Source: Planctomycetia bacterium (GTDB taxonomy: Bacteria; Planctomycetota; Planctomycetia; Pirellulales; UBA1268). From it: a stretch of 10,232 nt of DNA. The DNA lies in contig RGBY01000075.1 of assembly GCA_009919445.1 (NCBI GenBank), positions 1-10,232 of the forward strand. Reading direction: 5' to 3'. Positions 1-7,355 of the stretch are shown here, one piece after another. The first letter of the stretch is position 1, and the number at the start of each line of letters is the position of its first letter. Both the position numbers and the translations under genes were made by a program. The notes beneath the pieces were generated by a model, which saw only the letters and a program-made list of their open reading frames with translations, was not told where the DNA came from and made no database searches.

Positions 1-2033
1 AAGACGACGGTGTCGTCAGTCGGGTTGAGCCGCCGCTTGGGTGTGAATGCACCCTGATACTTGGCTGAGCGAGTGAGGCAAACCTCGTCGATCTCACCGG
101 CAAAGAACGAGTTTGGTGTTCCTGCACCATCCGGATCGGCACCGATAAACAGCGGCAACCAGTTGATCTTCCGCTGACCACGAGACGGGCCTTCCGTTCG
201 CCCCACTGGCTGCCCATCAAGGTAGAGGACAACCGCTGTCTCATCGTAGACCAACGCAACATGATGCCATTGGCCAGGCTCAAGAATCATGGGCGGCTGA
301 ACGCTTCGATAGGCTCCCCCAAGGTGGACGCTTCCATCAAGCCTGCCGCCCGATACAAAGATGCCGTATTCACTGCTCTCGGTTTTTGCCAAAAGCCCAA
401 CCCGTTTCCCAAACTGCTTGGCTCGCAGCCAGCACTCAAGCGTAAAGGGCCCCTGTGGAAGCGGCACCTTCTCAGCAGCGATCCCGACACAGTCACCATC
501 ACCATCCAGCACAAGCACCCCGTTCGGTTGCGCTGCCGAAGGCGGCTCTGTGGTGGGCATGAACGGCACGGTAGCCGTGACCTCAGGGATGGCATACCGC
601 GTGGTTTTCGTAAGAATTTCCCGCGAAAGCACGATGCGAATCGGATCAAACGATTCATCAGCCGGCCCTGAAGGATAGGCTGCCTGAAACCGAATCTCAT
701 GCCGCTGGCCTGGCTTCAGCGTGCCGTGGGCATGATCGGGCTCAGCACGCCAGCGGGAATCGGGGCTCTCGGCGACCACGGTGTAGTCCACAAGGTGACT
801 GGTCGGGTTCTCAACGCCAACCGTCCATTGGCCACCCGCAACCTGCTGCCGCAGCCTACCAGTAAGCCGAATGCCTCCTTGAACAGTTGGCGGCAAGCGA
901 GCCAGCCGTACCGCCTCTGCCTGAAAGTCGCCTGTTATTTCCCGAACGTCAATTGCCTCACCCACCGGAAACGCTGCCATCGCCACCTGATCTTTCCGCA
1001 CGGTCACAAGGTGATATTGGTGCAAGTAGCCCACCTCGGGCACCACTGCAGCCTGCCCACCACCAACAGTCGCAAGCGCGACATACTCAATGCCGTCGGC
1101 TGGGTCATATCGCATGTGATGGATATGACCAGCAAAGACCGCCGTGACGTTTCCGGCTGCCACCAAGAGCGGATGCACCTGCTTTCCCCAGTCATCACCG
1201 TATCCACCTGCAAGCCAACGGGGATGATGCAGGAAAACAAACTGGTGATGGCAATCCCGGCCGCGATTCAAGGCTTCCCGCAGGAACGCAAGCTGTTCTG
1301 GGCTGATTCGCTGAAGTTCTGGCCGTGAAAAATCTTTTTCCCCAGTGGTCGCATTGCCCTCATCCGAATAGAGAACGATGAACTGACACTGCTTGTGCTG
1401 AAAGGAGTACCAGAGCGGCCCAACGTGCATTTCATAATTGTCATCATGCTGGTTTTTGGGACGCGCCGGATCATTAAGCGGTCGCCAGTAGACATCGTGG
1501 TTGCCCGCGACAGGAAACCATGGGCAAAGCAGCTGGTTCATGATGGCCTTGAACTCCGCCATCTGCACCAGCCATTCATCCGTGCGGTTGTAGCCGTTGA
1601 TTAAATCACCAACGGTCATCACCAGGTCGGGCTCCAGCAAGTTCACATCCCGAACCGCATCTGCCAGCACATCAACGCCTTCCGGCGGCCCTCCTGTGCG
1701 GTCACCGAAAACAGCGAAGACAAAGGCATCCGCTTCCATCGGCAGGGGCAATAAAGCCTCACTCGATCGGGTGGTGAAAAAGCGCGTTTCACCGGGCTCG
1801 ACCGTCGGATGATGCTGCCCATGCGGATGCCGATGACGGCTATGGCCGAGGTGGGGCGTCAGTTCGCCTGCAGGGGCGGCTCCCGCTGATGCCCCCGCTG
1901 CCGGAGCAGCGGTTGAATCGGCCTGATCAACCGCCAATGCATCATTCACCCAGCCACTGACCAGGATGGCAAACAATCCACCACATACCCACCATCCCCT
2001 CATCCACTTCCTGTCGTGACTTCCTTGATACAT
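1..2033 (-). CDS. Secreted metallophosphoesterase with C-terminal LamG domain (3' end off window)
   Basis: 677 codons are open from the ATG to the left edge without a stop, so the C-terminus is missing. Residues 11-34 form a Sec-type signal peptide (basic start, hydrophobic core, ending DALA), so the protein is exported. An Ala-rich linker and a His-rich stretch (61-75) follow. The calcineurin-like metallophosphoesterase core spans about 103-355, with GDRTGG (110-115), VGDLIN (141-146), GNHD (177-180), LHH (268-270) and AGHIHH (301-306), the usual metal ligands and catalytic His. A beta-rich linker (about 385-490) leads to a LamG/concanavalin-like jelly-roll (about 505-665) with FTLECWLR, QWHHVALVYD and VLYLDGQPVG. 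It probably hydrolyses a phosphoester outside the cytoplasm; the substrate is unknown. AGAGGG lies about 7 bases before the ATG. Met11 is an alternative start that still keeps the signal peptide. Confidence 0.92.
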   Translation of the reverse strand, partial: MYQGSHDRKWMRGWWVCGGLFAILVSGWVNDALAVDQADSTAAPAAGASAGAAPAGELTPHLGHSRHRHPHGQHHPTVEPGETRFFTTRSSEALLPLPMEADAFVFAVFGDRTGGPPEGVDVLADAVRDVNLLEPDLVMTVGDLINGYNRTDEWLVQMAEFKAIMNQLLCPWFPVAGNHDVYWRPLNDPARPKNQHDDNYEMHVGPLWYSFQHKQCQFIVLYSDEGNATTGEKDFSRPELQRISPEQLAFLREALNRGRDCHHQFVFLHHPRWLAGGYGDDWGKQVHPLLVAAGNVTAVFAGHIHHMRYDPADGIEYVALATVGGGQAAVVPEVGYLHQYHLVTVRKDQVAMAAFPVGEAIDVREITGDFQAEAVRLARLPPTVQGGIRLTGRLRQQVAGGQWTVGVENPTSHLVDYTVVAESPDSRWRAEPDHAHGTLKPGQRHEIRFQAAYPSGPADESFDPIRIVLSREILTKTTRYAIPEVTATVPFMPTTEPPSAAQPNGVLVLDGDGDCVGIAAEKVPLPQGPFTLECWLRAKQFGKRVGLLAKTESSEYGIFVSGGRLDGSVHLGGAYRSVQPPMILEPGQWHHVALVYDETAVVLYLDGQPVGRTEGPSRGQRKINWLPLFIGADPDGAGTPNSFFAGEIDEVCLTRSAKYQGAFTPKRRLNPTDDTVV

Positions 2034-2425
2034 CTTGAGCCCTCTTCCCTTACCCGATTATGCGAGCCATCTTCCGGCAAACGCTTGAAATCGTAGGTCG
2101 GTGAAGCCGATCCTCGCAAGCATCAGCACGATCTTCCTGAGCCTCAACTGGACACCGCAAGGACGCCTTCAGGCCGCCGCCTCAGTATCCTGCGGACTTC
2201 CCACCGGCCTGGTAGCTCTTACAAAAAAGTCCGGCCGCAAACCGCTAACGCTTCATAGAAACCCGGCCGGAAGCCCGAGGGATCGACACCACTGATCCCC
2301 CACTGTGCGGCGCCGCTTCCTGAGGACGTGCGAGACGGCACACGGAGGATGCGTACAACGGCAATTGGTCTAAAGACATTATTTGTGCCGCACAGGACTG
2401 CCTCGGAGGGCCTTTCCAAAGACAC
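2034..2425. other. Gene-free spacer, 392 bp
   Basis: This lies between the SulP stop and the metallophosphoesterase start, both on the minus strand. It holds the SulP terminator. The remaining roughly 190 bp next to the phosphoesterase should carry its promoter. A CATAAT hexamer (minus strand, about 30 bases before the ATG) is the only -10-like site I noticed, and it has no good -35. Short ORFs here on both strands have no recognisable protein features. The separate terminator argues that the two flanking genes are independent units. Confidence 0.6.
2221..2271 (-). terminator. Intrinsic terminator of the SulP gene
   Basis: On the minus strand, TCCGGCCG (2264-2271) and CGGCCGGA (2230-2237) form a perfect 8-bp stem around a 26-base loop, followed at once by C and six T residues (2222-2227). 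The T tract lies only on the minus-strand exit side, so it works in the SulP direction, about 155 bases after that stop. The loop is longer than usual, but part of it can pair internally (CGTTAGCG). Confidence 0.7.
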
Positions 2426-4237
2426 CTAAACCGTGACTTCGCCCACGATCGGTACGGAGGTATTCACGCGGCCGGCCCGTTCTGTGAGCACGTGGTAGTG
2501 CGGATCTTCACTAATGTTGACTTCCACCAGATCACCCGCCCGATCAAGCAGTCGCGTGTTAATCGCCTCGAGGCCAGACTGGTCATAGACACGGCTGAAA
2601 TAGAAATCGATCACAACGTCGTCTGGGTCTGCCTGCGGCGTGAAGAGTTCGCGAAAGCGGCTTGTGCTGCCAAAAAAGAGTACGCCGTGAAGTTGATAGA
2701 TCTTGCTACCAAACTCATTGCACGAGACATCTGACACCAGATACTTGCTTTTATTCCAGGCAAAGACCACCGCCGACAGTGCCACCCCAAGAATGACCGC
2801 AGTAGCAAGGTCGTGCATCAGCACGGTGTAGCTGGCTACGACAAGCATCGTGAGCACCTCGGCCACAGGCACCCGCCGCCATGTCTGCAGCGTTGACCAT
2901 TCAAAGGTACCGATCACAACCATAAACATGACGCCAACGAGGGCAGCCATCGGCACAGCTTCGATTGAATCAGCAAAAAAGAGAATGAATAGCAGCAGCA
3001 TCACAGCTGCCGTAATTCCAGAAAGACGGCCGCGGCCACCTGACTTCACATTGATCAATGACTGACCGATCATGGCACAGCCACCCATGCCACCAAAGAA
3101 GCCGCAGACGACGTTGGCGATTCCTTGGCCAACACACTCGCGATTGGCCTGCCCGCGGGTTTCAGTCAGCTCATCAATCAATGTGAGTGTCATCAACGAC
3201 TCAATCAGCCCCACCCCCGCAAGAATCAGTGAATAGGGCAGAATGACCCACAGGGTTGCCAGAGTTACCGGAGGCATTTTGAAGTCCCACCAAGCCGGTC
3301 GGGGGAGGCCTCCGGCAATTCCGACTGATTCCAGATCGATTGATTTTCGAACAGCGGTAATTTCCTCTGGGGTCAATTCAGGCAACGTAGCATCACCGTC
3401 ACTGACCGCAACGAACCCAGTGGGCAACAGTGCACTGGCCGCCTCAATCTGCTGATGCTGCTTTTCTCGTTCGGCGGCAGCAATCGCTGCAGCCTGCGTG
3501 CGGTCAACGAGCATGTCACGAACCGTCAGAACAGCCCGCTGGGTTTCGCCATTCGCAGTGCCACGATCATCCACTTGTGAGTTGATTCCCACGGCACAGA
3601 CCGTCACCACCAGAATGGCTGCTAGTGATGATGGGATCGCCTTGGTCAGTCGTGGCAACAGCGTGATAATTGCCATCGTCAGTCCAACCAACCCCAGCAT
3701 CAACCAGAGACGCTGACCTGAGAGAAACTCCATTTCGCCCGAGGCGGAAAGCGTTTTGAAACTCCCAATCTGGGCAAGCAGGATTACGACAGCCAAGCCA
3801 TTGACAAAACCCAGCATGACCGGATGCGGCACAATGCGAATGAGCTTGCCAAGTTGGAGTAGCCCAATCGTCACCTGCAGGATGCCGCAGAGGACAACGG
3901 CCGGAAAGAGATAGCCGATGCCATGATCGGCCACGAGGGAGACCACCACCACTCCCATCGCCCCTGTCGCGCCCGAGATCATGCCGGGTCGGCCTCCGAC
4001 GATGGCCGTTATCAGGCACATGATGAACGCTGCATAGAGACCCACAAGCGGAGGGACGCCTGCAAGAAAGGCGAAGGCCACTGCCTCAGGCACAAGGGCC
4101 AGGGCCACTGTAAGCCCCGAAAGGATATCTGCCCGGGGCGAGCCGCTCAGGCTCGAACGGAGGTCAACAAAGCGGTGGACCAGTGAAGAAAAACCAGACG
4201 GTGGACCGAGCGGAGCAGAGGCTAAAGGCACAAGCAT
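2426..4237 (-). CDS. SulP-family anion transporter with STAS domain
   Basis: This 603-residue integral membrane protein belongs to the SulP/SLC26 family, which carries sulfate, bicarbonate or other anions. The family signature is seen at 41-71 (GLTVALALVPEAVAFAFLAG onward), SGATGAM (88-94) and GGMGGCAMIGQSLINVKSGG (382-401). About ten or more hydrophobic helices span 38-493, and a cytoplasmic STAS domain (about 512-600) has VVIDFYFSRVYDQSG. A hydrophilic insert of about 90 residues (220-308), with a Gln/Glu/Ala-rich helical part (247-268), separates two helices and is longer than the family norm. The anion cannot be told from sequence. The start is uncertain: AAGGA abuts the ATG with no gap, whereas GTG at codon 3 (4231) has better spacing. 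It is monocistronic, with its own terminator. Confidence 0.93.
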   Translation of the reverse strand: MLVPLASAPLGPPSGFSSLVHRFVDLRSSLSGSPRADILSGLTVALALVPEAVAFAFLAGVPPLVGLYAAFIMCLITAIVGGRPGMISGATGAMGVVVVSLVADHGIGYLFPAVVLCGILQVTIGLLQLGKLIRIVPHPVMLGFVNGLAVVILLAQIGSFKTLSASGEMEFLSGQRLWLMLGLVGLTMAIITLLPRLTKAIPSSLAAILVVTVCAVGINSQVDDRGTANGETQRAVLTVRDMLVDRTQAAAIAAAEREKQHQQIEAASALLPTGFVAVSDGDATLPELTPEEITAVRKSIDLESVGIAGGLPRPAWWDFKMPPVTLATLWVILPYSLILAGVGLIESLMTLTLIDELTETRGQANRECVGQGIANVVCGFFGGMGGCAMIGQSLINVKSGGRGRLSGITAAVMLLLFILFFADSIEAVPMAALVGVMFMVVIGTFEWSTLQTWRRVPVAEVLTMLVVASYTVLMHDLATAVILGVALSAVVFAWNKSKYLVSDVSCNEFGSKIYQLHGVLFFGSTSRFRELFTPQADPDDVVIDFYFSRVYDQSGLEAINTRLLDRAGDLVEVNISEDPHYHVLTERAGRVNTSVPIVGEVTV

Positions 4238-4360
4238 TCCTTCGAGATGAGTCGCAGCAGAAGGGCGAAGGTCGCTCCAAAACAGACTTGACGCCGTTTT
4301 TTTGCAACAGGCAACGCAGAAAGCTGCAGCGAGGCAACAGGGCAGGGGAGAGCATGCCTG

Positions 4361-4582
4361 TCACACCAACCGCACAAAATTGCTGCGATCGGCACCCGTG
4401 ATTTCACTCCGGGAAACCGCCACAAACCGCTGCGACTGACGAAGAAAACAGGCTCTCGCATGGGGGCCACGACTGGCCCCGTGGGGATTGTGGATCTTAA
4501 TGAGTGCCCCCTGTTCCGCAAGTCCTCTCACCAGCTGGTGCGTTCGACGACTTTTCTCGCGTTGACAGCCTCCGGAACGCAA
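4361..4582 (-). CDS. Doubtful small ORF, 73 aa, unrecognised
   Basis: A TTG-initiated frame of 73 residues, rich in Arg, His and Ser, lies in the space between SulP and the Tgl-like gene. Its second half (RFVAVSRSEITGADRSNF) reads like a real protein, and third codon positions are moderately GC-rich (about 58% by hand count), but no ATG or well-spaced Shine-Dalgarno supports the start. It overlaps a candidate rightward promoter and contains a strong hairpin, both arguments against coding. I do not recognise a family. If real, it would sit upstream of SulP on the same strand. Confidence 0.25.
   Translation of the reverse strand: MRSGGCQREKSRRTHQLVRGLAEQGALIKIHNPHGASRGPHARACFLRQSQRFVAVSRSEITGADRSNFVRLV
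4459..4483. other. Strong GC hairpin
   Basis: GGGGCCA (4462-4468 on the alternative register, within a run of five G) pairs perfectly with TGGCCCC around the loop CGAC. CAT and GTG outside the core can extend the stem across one bulged G. There is no T tract on either side, so this is not an intrinsic terminator. It may act in a leader RNA or be a chance feature of the doubtful minus-strand ORF. Confidence 0.4.
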
Positions 4583-4589
4583 CTGTGAT
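4562..4589 (+). promoter_or_regulatory. Candidate sigma70-type promoter for the Tgl-like gene
   Basis: A perfect TTGACA (4562-4567) is followed after 16 bases by TGTGAT (4584-4589), a 4-of-6 match to TATAAT. Transcription would begin near 4596, giving a leader of about 85 bases to the GTG at 4681 or about 163 bases to the ATG at 4759. It is unsupported beyond the consensus match. Confidence 0.4.
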
Positions 4590-4758
4590 AACCAGCCAAA
4601 AACCGTTTAGTTAATCGTGCTGTTGCCCGAGTTTCGGCCGCCACTCCCTCTCGGCTGGTTTCACGAGCCAAGCAGCCTCCGTGGACTCACAGTCGCAGAT
4701 CACGCATCTGCCAAACAAATCAATCACCCGAACGACGGCTTCGGATACCATAGGGAGG

Positions 4759-6489
4759 ATGTCTGCCCCGAATCCGATCCACTCCTCCGCCCCGCTCCCA
4801 ACTGCTGAGGCGGCTGCCTCTGGACAGCCTGCCGACGCAGCCGCCGTTACGGCCGAACAATCAAGCGGGCTGCCACTTTCAGAGAAGGCCGCAGCCATCC
4901 TGGCTCGTGCTGAGGCTATTCTTCGCCAGGAGGCCATAAGCGATGGGGAGCGTCGCGTCCGGATCGAAATTATTCGAGCGGCTCTCACCGGCACCGTCAT
5001 CCGTCCGTCCGATGACTCACCCGAGATGCGGAACCCAGCCTACTGGCTCCTGAAGCATGACCGGTTTGTCCTGGCTCCCGGCGTTTCACCGGTTGAGGCC
5101 ATCGAAGACCTCTGGGTGCTCCACGGAGCCGATGGCATTCCGGTACCCCGGATTCGCTGCCTGAAATACACGACACTGATTCTCATCAAGGGCATCATCC
5201 AGCACCTGCGTGCCACCGGAAACGACACCGGGATTCAGGCCCTCAATGAATTCCTCGAGCGTCGGGTGATTCCTGAAGAACTGCCGAACAAGGGCTACGA
5301 CATTCTCTGGAAACGCCATTTTGATGCAGACCGTCTGCTCCCTGGTGATCAGGTCTGGTTCGACAACCCCTTCTTTGACCGCGGCCGTGAGCTGTTCCGT
5401 GAACGATTTCAACAGCAGGCCATGCATGCCGGAAAACCCGAAGACGAAGCCATGGAATGGGCCCGACTTCGTGCCAAGGCAATGACTGCAGGAGAGGAAG
5501 GTAGCAACGCTTTCTATGTCGGAGACGACCACTTCCTGCTGGGTGCCGACTCGCTTGTGAGATCATTTCGCGGAACACTCCGTGATCACGATGCTGCAGG
5601 CCAACTTCCACCGCATGAACAAGTCTTCACCCAGAAGCTTTTCAGCCTGAAAAGCTTTCGGGAACACATGATGGAAGACAACTTCTCGGTGCAGGCCTGC
5701 CTGCGGGCAGGCTCTGACGCCGTCCACCCCGATTGCTTTACCATCGAACGGGTGCGGGCCCCACTCGATCCAGAGCATTTCCTGCACTATCACGCCCAGC
5801 ACCCGCGGGATGCAGCCTTTGATGATCTGATCGATGCACTGGCCAGTGCAAACCCGCCACCAGCGCTGAAGCAACATGGCCAGACAACTCAACCAGTATT
5901 CGCAACGACCTACAACTGGGATGAGCAAGAACGCGTGCGGCTGGCAGTTGATGCCGTCATGCAGGCAGACCCGGATGCCATCTGGTGGACGCTGCGAGAA
6001 CACATCGACGATGACCGATACGTGCTCACAGCCAGACGGGGCAACACAACACAAAACTTCACTGTTGGCATGATCTGCAGTGACCTCGCCGACGCTCGGC
6101 TCTGCCTCTGTTTCACTCGCCGGCTCCCGCTGGTGCCAGGCCGTCTGCCAGACTCATTCCGCCCCGAACGAGAATTTCTCGCCAACGAGCACGAGTGGCG
6201 GGCAGTTGGCATGCCACTCTTTGCCATGCAGGCAGCCCTCTGTGAAGTGGCCATTCGAGACTGGGAAACTGTTCTTGAGACTCAACCGGGCGAAGATGGC
6301 CGCCACCACCGCTTCTCACCGGAAGAAAAAAACCGCTACATCCGGGCCCTGCAGGCAGAAATCGACGAACGTACCCGCACCCGCCAAGCGGCCTGCGAAG
6401 AGGTGATTCTGCCCTGCCTTCCAGCCCCAACCGGCTGGGAAGGCTTTGATGCTGAGACAGCCAGCGGTTTCGGGAACGAGCCAGAGTAA
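4759..6489 (+). CDS. Tgl-like (protein-glutamine gamma-glutamyltransferase-fold) protein with novel C-terminal half
   Basis: 576 residues from the ATG; no signal peptide or membrane helix, so cytoplasmic as it stands. After an Ala-rich leader (1-40), residues about 85-265 align by eye with Bacillus subtilis Tgl, which cross-links coat proteins through Gln-Lys isopeptide bonds: NPAYW (92-96), a Cys in IRCLKYTT (C134) at the place of Tgl's catalytic Cys in FECATA, LPGDQVWFDNPFFD (194-207) against LGDCLYFKNPEFD, and SNAFYVGDDHFLLG (249-262) against ENVILLGEDKYF. The Glu that assists Cys in Tgl faces Ser249; E246/E247 lie just before it. An insert of about 35 residues and the C-terminal half (about 330-576) match nothing I know. 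The alignment is from memory, so fold is likelier than activity. GGGAGG abuts the ATG; an in-frame GTG at 4681 would add 26 residues. Confidence 0.8.
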   Translation: MSAPNPIHSSAPLPTAEAAASGQPADAAAVTAEQSSGLPLSEKAAAILARAEAILRQEAISDGERRVRIEIIRAALTGTVIRPSDDSPEMRNPAYWLLKHDRFVLAPGVSPVEAIEDLWVLHGADGIPVPRIRCLKYTTLILIKGIIQHLRATGNDTGIQALNEFLERRVIPEELPNKGYDILWKRHFDADRLLPGDQVWFDNPFFDRGRELFRERFQQQAMHAGKPEDEAMEWARLRAKAMTAGEEGSNAFYVGDDHFLLGADSLVRSFRGTLRDHDAAGQLPPHEQVFTQKLFSLKSFREHMMEDNFSVQACLRAGSDAVHPDCFTIERVRAPLDPEHFLHYHAQHPRDAAFDDLIDALASANPPPALKQHGQTTQPVFATTYNWDEQERVRLAVDAVMQADPDAIWWTLREHIDDDRYVLTARRGNTTQNFTVGMICSDLADARLCLCFTRRLPLVPGRLPDSFRPEREFLANEHEWRAVGMPLFAMQAALCEVAIRDWETVLETQPGEDGRHHRFSPEEKNRYIRALQAEIDERTRTRQAACEEVILPCLPAPTGWEGFDAETASGFGNEPE

Positions 6490-6650
6490 GACGACAGTGA
6501 CAGCAGCCTCGATTGCTTCCCGGCAGACTGGGCGACGACCAAATGCCGACAATTCAGGCCTTCTAGAGCCTCCACCGGGCCGTTTCATGCCCGAATCGCC
6601 CCAGCCAACGTAGAGGAAAAGGCCTACGCAGACCTGTGCGGACGGCTCAC

Positions 6651-6687
6651 CGGCAGACCTTTCCCAAAAATCCCTGCCGAATTTTTT
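6651..6687 (+). terminator. Candidate terminator of the Tgl-like gene
   Basis: CGGCAG (6651-6656) pairs with CTGCCG (6674-6679) around a 17-base loop, followed by AA and six T residues (6682-6687). The stem is short and the site lies about 160 bases after the stop codon, so this is plausible rather than certain. Its T tract runs into the TTGACA of the next candidate promoter. Confidence 0.4.
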
Positions 6688-6717
6688 GACACGGTCACAG
6701 AGTGTGCCATGTTTGAT
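6686..6717 (+). promoter_or_regulatory. Candidate promoter of the Cys-rich gene
   Basis: A perfect TTGACA lies at 6686-6691. The best-spaced -10 (CATGTT, 16-base gap) matches only 3 of 6 bases; TTTGAT at 6712-6717 matches 4 of 6 but with a 20-base gap. The position, about 85-95 bases before the start codon and just after a likely terminator, suits a promoter. Confidence 0.3.
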
Positions 6718-6787
6718 CGAAGCTCCGGTCGCCTCCGTTGCTTCACCGCCGAATAACGGATTCGTCGGTTTCCCGCTTACTAGTGTC

Positions 6788-6794
6788 AAGGAGG
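6788..6794 (+). promoter_or_regulatory. Shine-Dalgarno AAGGAGG fixing the start at 6803
   Basis: A full AAGGAGG sits eight bases before the ATG at 6803, the strongest ribosome-binding site in the window. It decides the start over upstream in-frame codons and suggests strong translation of the Cys-rich protein. Confidence 0.8.
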
Positions 6795-6802
6795 CTCACC
6801 CC

Positions 6803-7267
6803 ATGAGTCGTGCATTCTACCTGTGTGGTCTTTCGGCCGCTCTCCTGTTGTGTCTCGGTACTGTTTCTGAGGCTGGTCTTTTCGGTCACCATCGGGCCCA
6901 CGGCAACTGCTGTGAACCAGCCTGTGGTTGTGAGCCCACTTGCGGCTGCGAGCCGACTTGTGGTTGCGAGCCGGCTTGTGAGCCAGCTTGTGGCTGCGAG
7001 CCCACCTGCGGCTGTGAGCCTGCTTGTGGTTGTGAGCCTGCCTGCTGCGACAGCTGCTGCGGTCAGAAGCGTCGTTGCTGCAACCTGATGGAGCGGATTC
7101 GCTGCCATCATCAGGCTAAAAAGGCCCGTCGTGCCCAGCGTCGCTGCTGCAATGATTGCTGCGAGCCAGCCTGCGGCTGCGAGCCGACCTGCGGTTGCGA
7201 GCCAGCCTGTGAGCCAGCTTGCGGTTGCGAGCCCAGCTGCGGCTGCGAGCCGTCCTGCGGCGTCTGA
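6803..7267 (+). CDS. Exported Cys-rich CEPxCGC-repeat protein
   Basis: 154 residues. Residues 1-24 are a Sec signal peptide (MSRAFYLCGLS, Leu-rich core, VSEA before Gly25). The mature 130 residues contain 36 cysteines. Two blocks of CEP-[ATS]-CGCEP repeats (37-81 and 120-152) flank a basic core (86-119) rich in Arg, Lys, His and paired Cys; the second block repeats the first with one unit fewer. All three Gln (88, 104, 112) and all three Lys (89, 106, 107) of the mature protein lie in this core. Such Cys/Pro/Glu-rich exported proteins are frequent in planctomycetes, whose envelopes have been described as proteinaceous and rich in cystine and proline, but the role here is unproven: a disulfide-linked envelope protein or a metal-binding protein are both possible. 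Strong Shine-Dalgarno and strong terminator imply high expression as a single gene. Confidence 0.93.
   Translation: MSRAFYLCGLSAALLLCLGTVSEAGLFGHHRAHGNCCEPACGCEPTCGCEPTCGCEPACEPACGCEPTCGCEPACGCEPACCDSCCGQKRRCCNLMERIRCHHQAKKARRAQRRCCNDCCEPACGCEPTCGCEPACEPACGCEPSCGCEPSCGV
6911..7045 (+). repeat. Cys-Glu-Pro coding repeat block 1
   Basis: Tandem 18-base units coding for CEPxCG-type hexads, with one short 12-base unit (CEPA, residues 59-62), cover residues 37-81. Codons alternate between synonymous forms (TGT/TGC, GAG with CCA/CCG/CCC/CCT), so the protein repeat is kept while the DNA has drifted. Confidence 0.8.
7160..7258 (+). repeat. Cys-Glu-Pro coding repeat block 2
   Basis: This second block (residues 120-152) has the same unit order as block 1, including the short CEPA unit, but lacks one CEPTCG hexad. 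The shared order points to segmental duplication of a whole block rather than independent unit growth. Confidence 0.75.
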
Positions 7268-7320
7268 GTAAATTGAGCATGACGCTGACGGGCCTTGCCT
7301 ATCAGCACTCTTGCCACATC

Positions 7321-7355
7321 GACCCGGCCGGGACCCCTTCCCGGCCGGGTCTTTT
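7321..7355 (+). terminator. Strong intrinsic terminator of the Cys-rich gene
   Basis: A perfect 13-bp GC-rich stem (7321-7333 with 7339-7351) closes a 5-base loop and is followed by TTTT, 54 bases after the stop codon. The minus-strand exit has no T tract, so it acts rightward. Its core CCCGGCCGGG resembles that of the SulP terminator. Confidence 0.9.

Larger units (their letters stand above)
4238..4758. other. Divergent intergenic region between SulP and the Tgl-like gene
   Basis: About 520 bp separate two divergent start codons. It contains a candidate sigma70-type promoter for the rightward gene, a strong GC hairpin at 4459-4483, and one doubtful minus-strand ORF of 73 codons, each listed separately. 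A possible SulP promoter on the minus strand, TTGCAA then 17 bases then TGTTTT, is weak. The repeated GTTGCCT words near 4305-4345 have no evident role. Confidence 0.5.
6490..6802. other. Spacer between the Tgl-like and Cys-rich genes
   Basis: About 313 bp with no convincing gene. It carries a candidate terminator, a TTGACA box and a perfect Shine-Dalgarno, all listed separately. The frame of the Cys-rich gene can be read upstream to about 6686, but that extension lacks protein character and would place the signal peptide internally. The layout suggests the two rightward genes are separately transcribed, with possible read-through. Confidence 0.55.

Noticed and set aside
699..1328. 209-codon plus-strand ORF
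   Set aside because: It is antisense to the metallophosphoesterase, whose motifs lie on the other strand.
2219..2425. 68-codon minus-strand ORF directly after the SulP stop
   Set aside because: It runs through the terminator stem and stops at its T tract, has no Shine-Dalgarno and no protein-like pattern.
6686..6802. Upstream in-frame extension of the Cys-rich protein
   Set aside because: It would bury the signal peptide and ignore the AAGGAGG placed for the ATG at 6803.
6911..7258. CRISPR-like or non-coding tandem repeat
   Set aside because: The periodicity follows codons, shows synonymous drift and has no spacers; it is a coding repeat.
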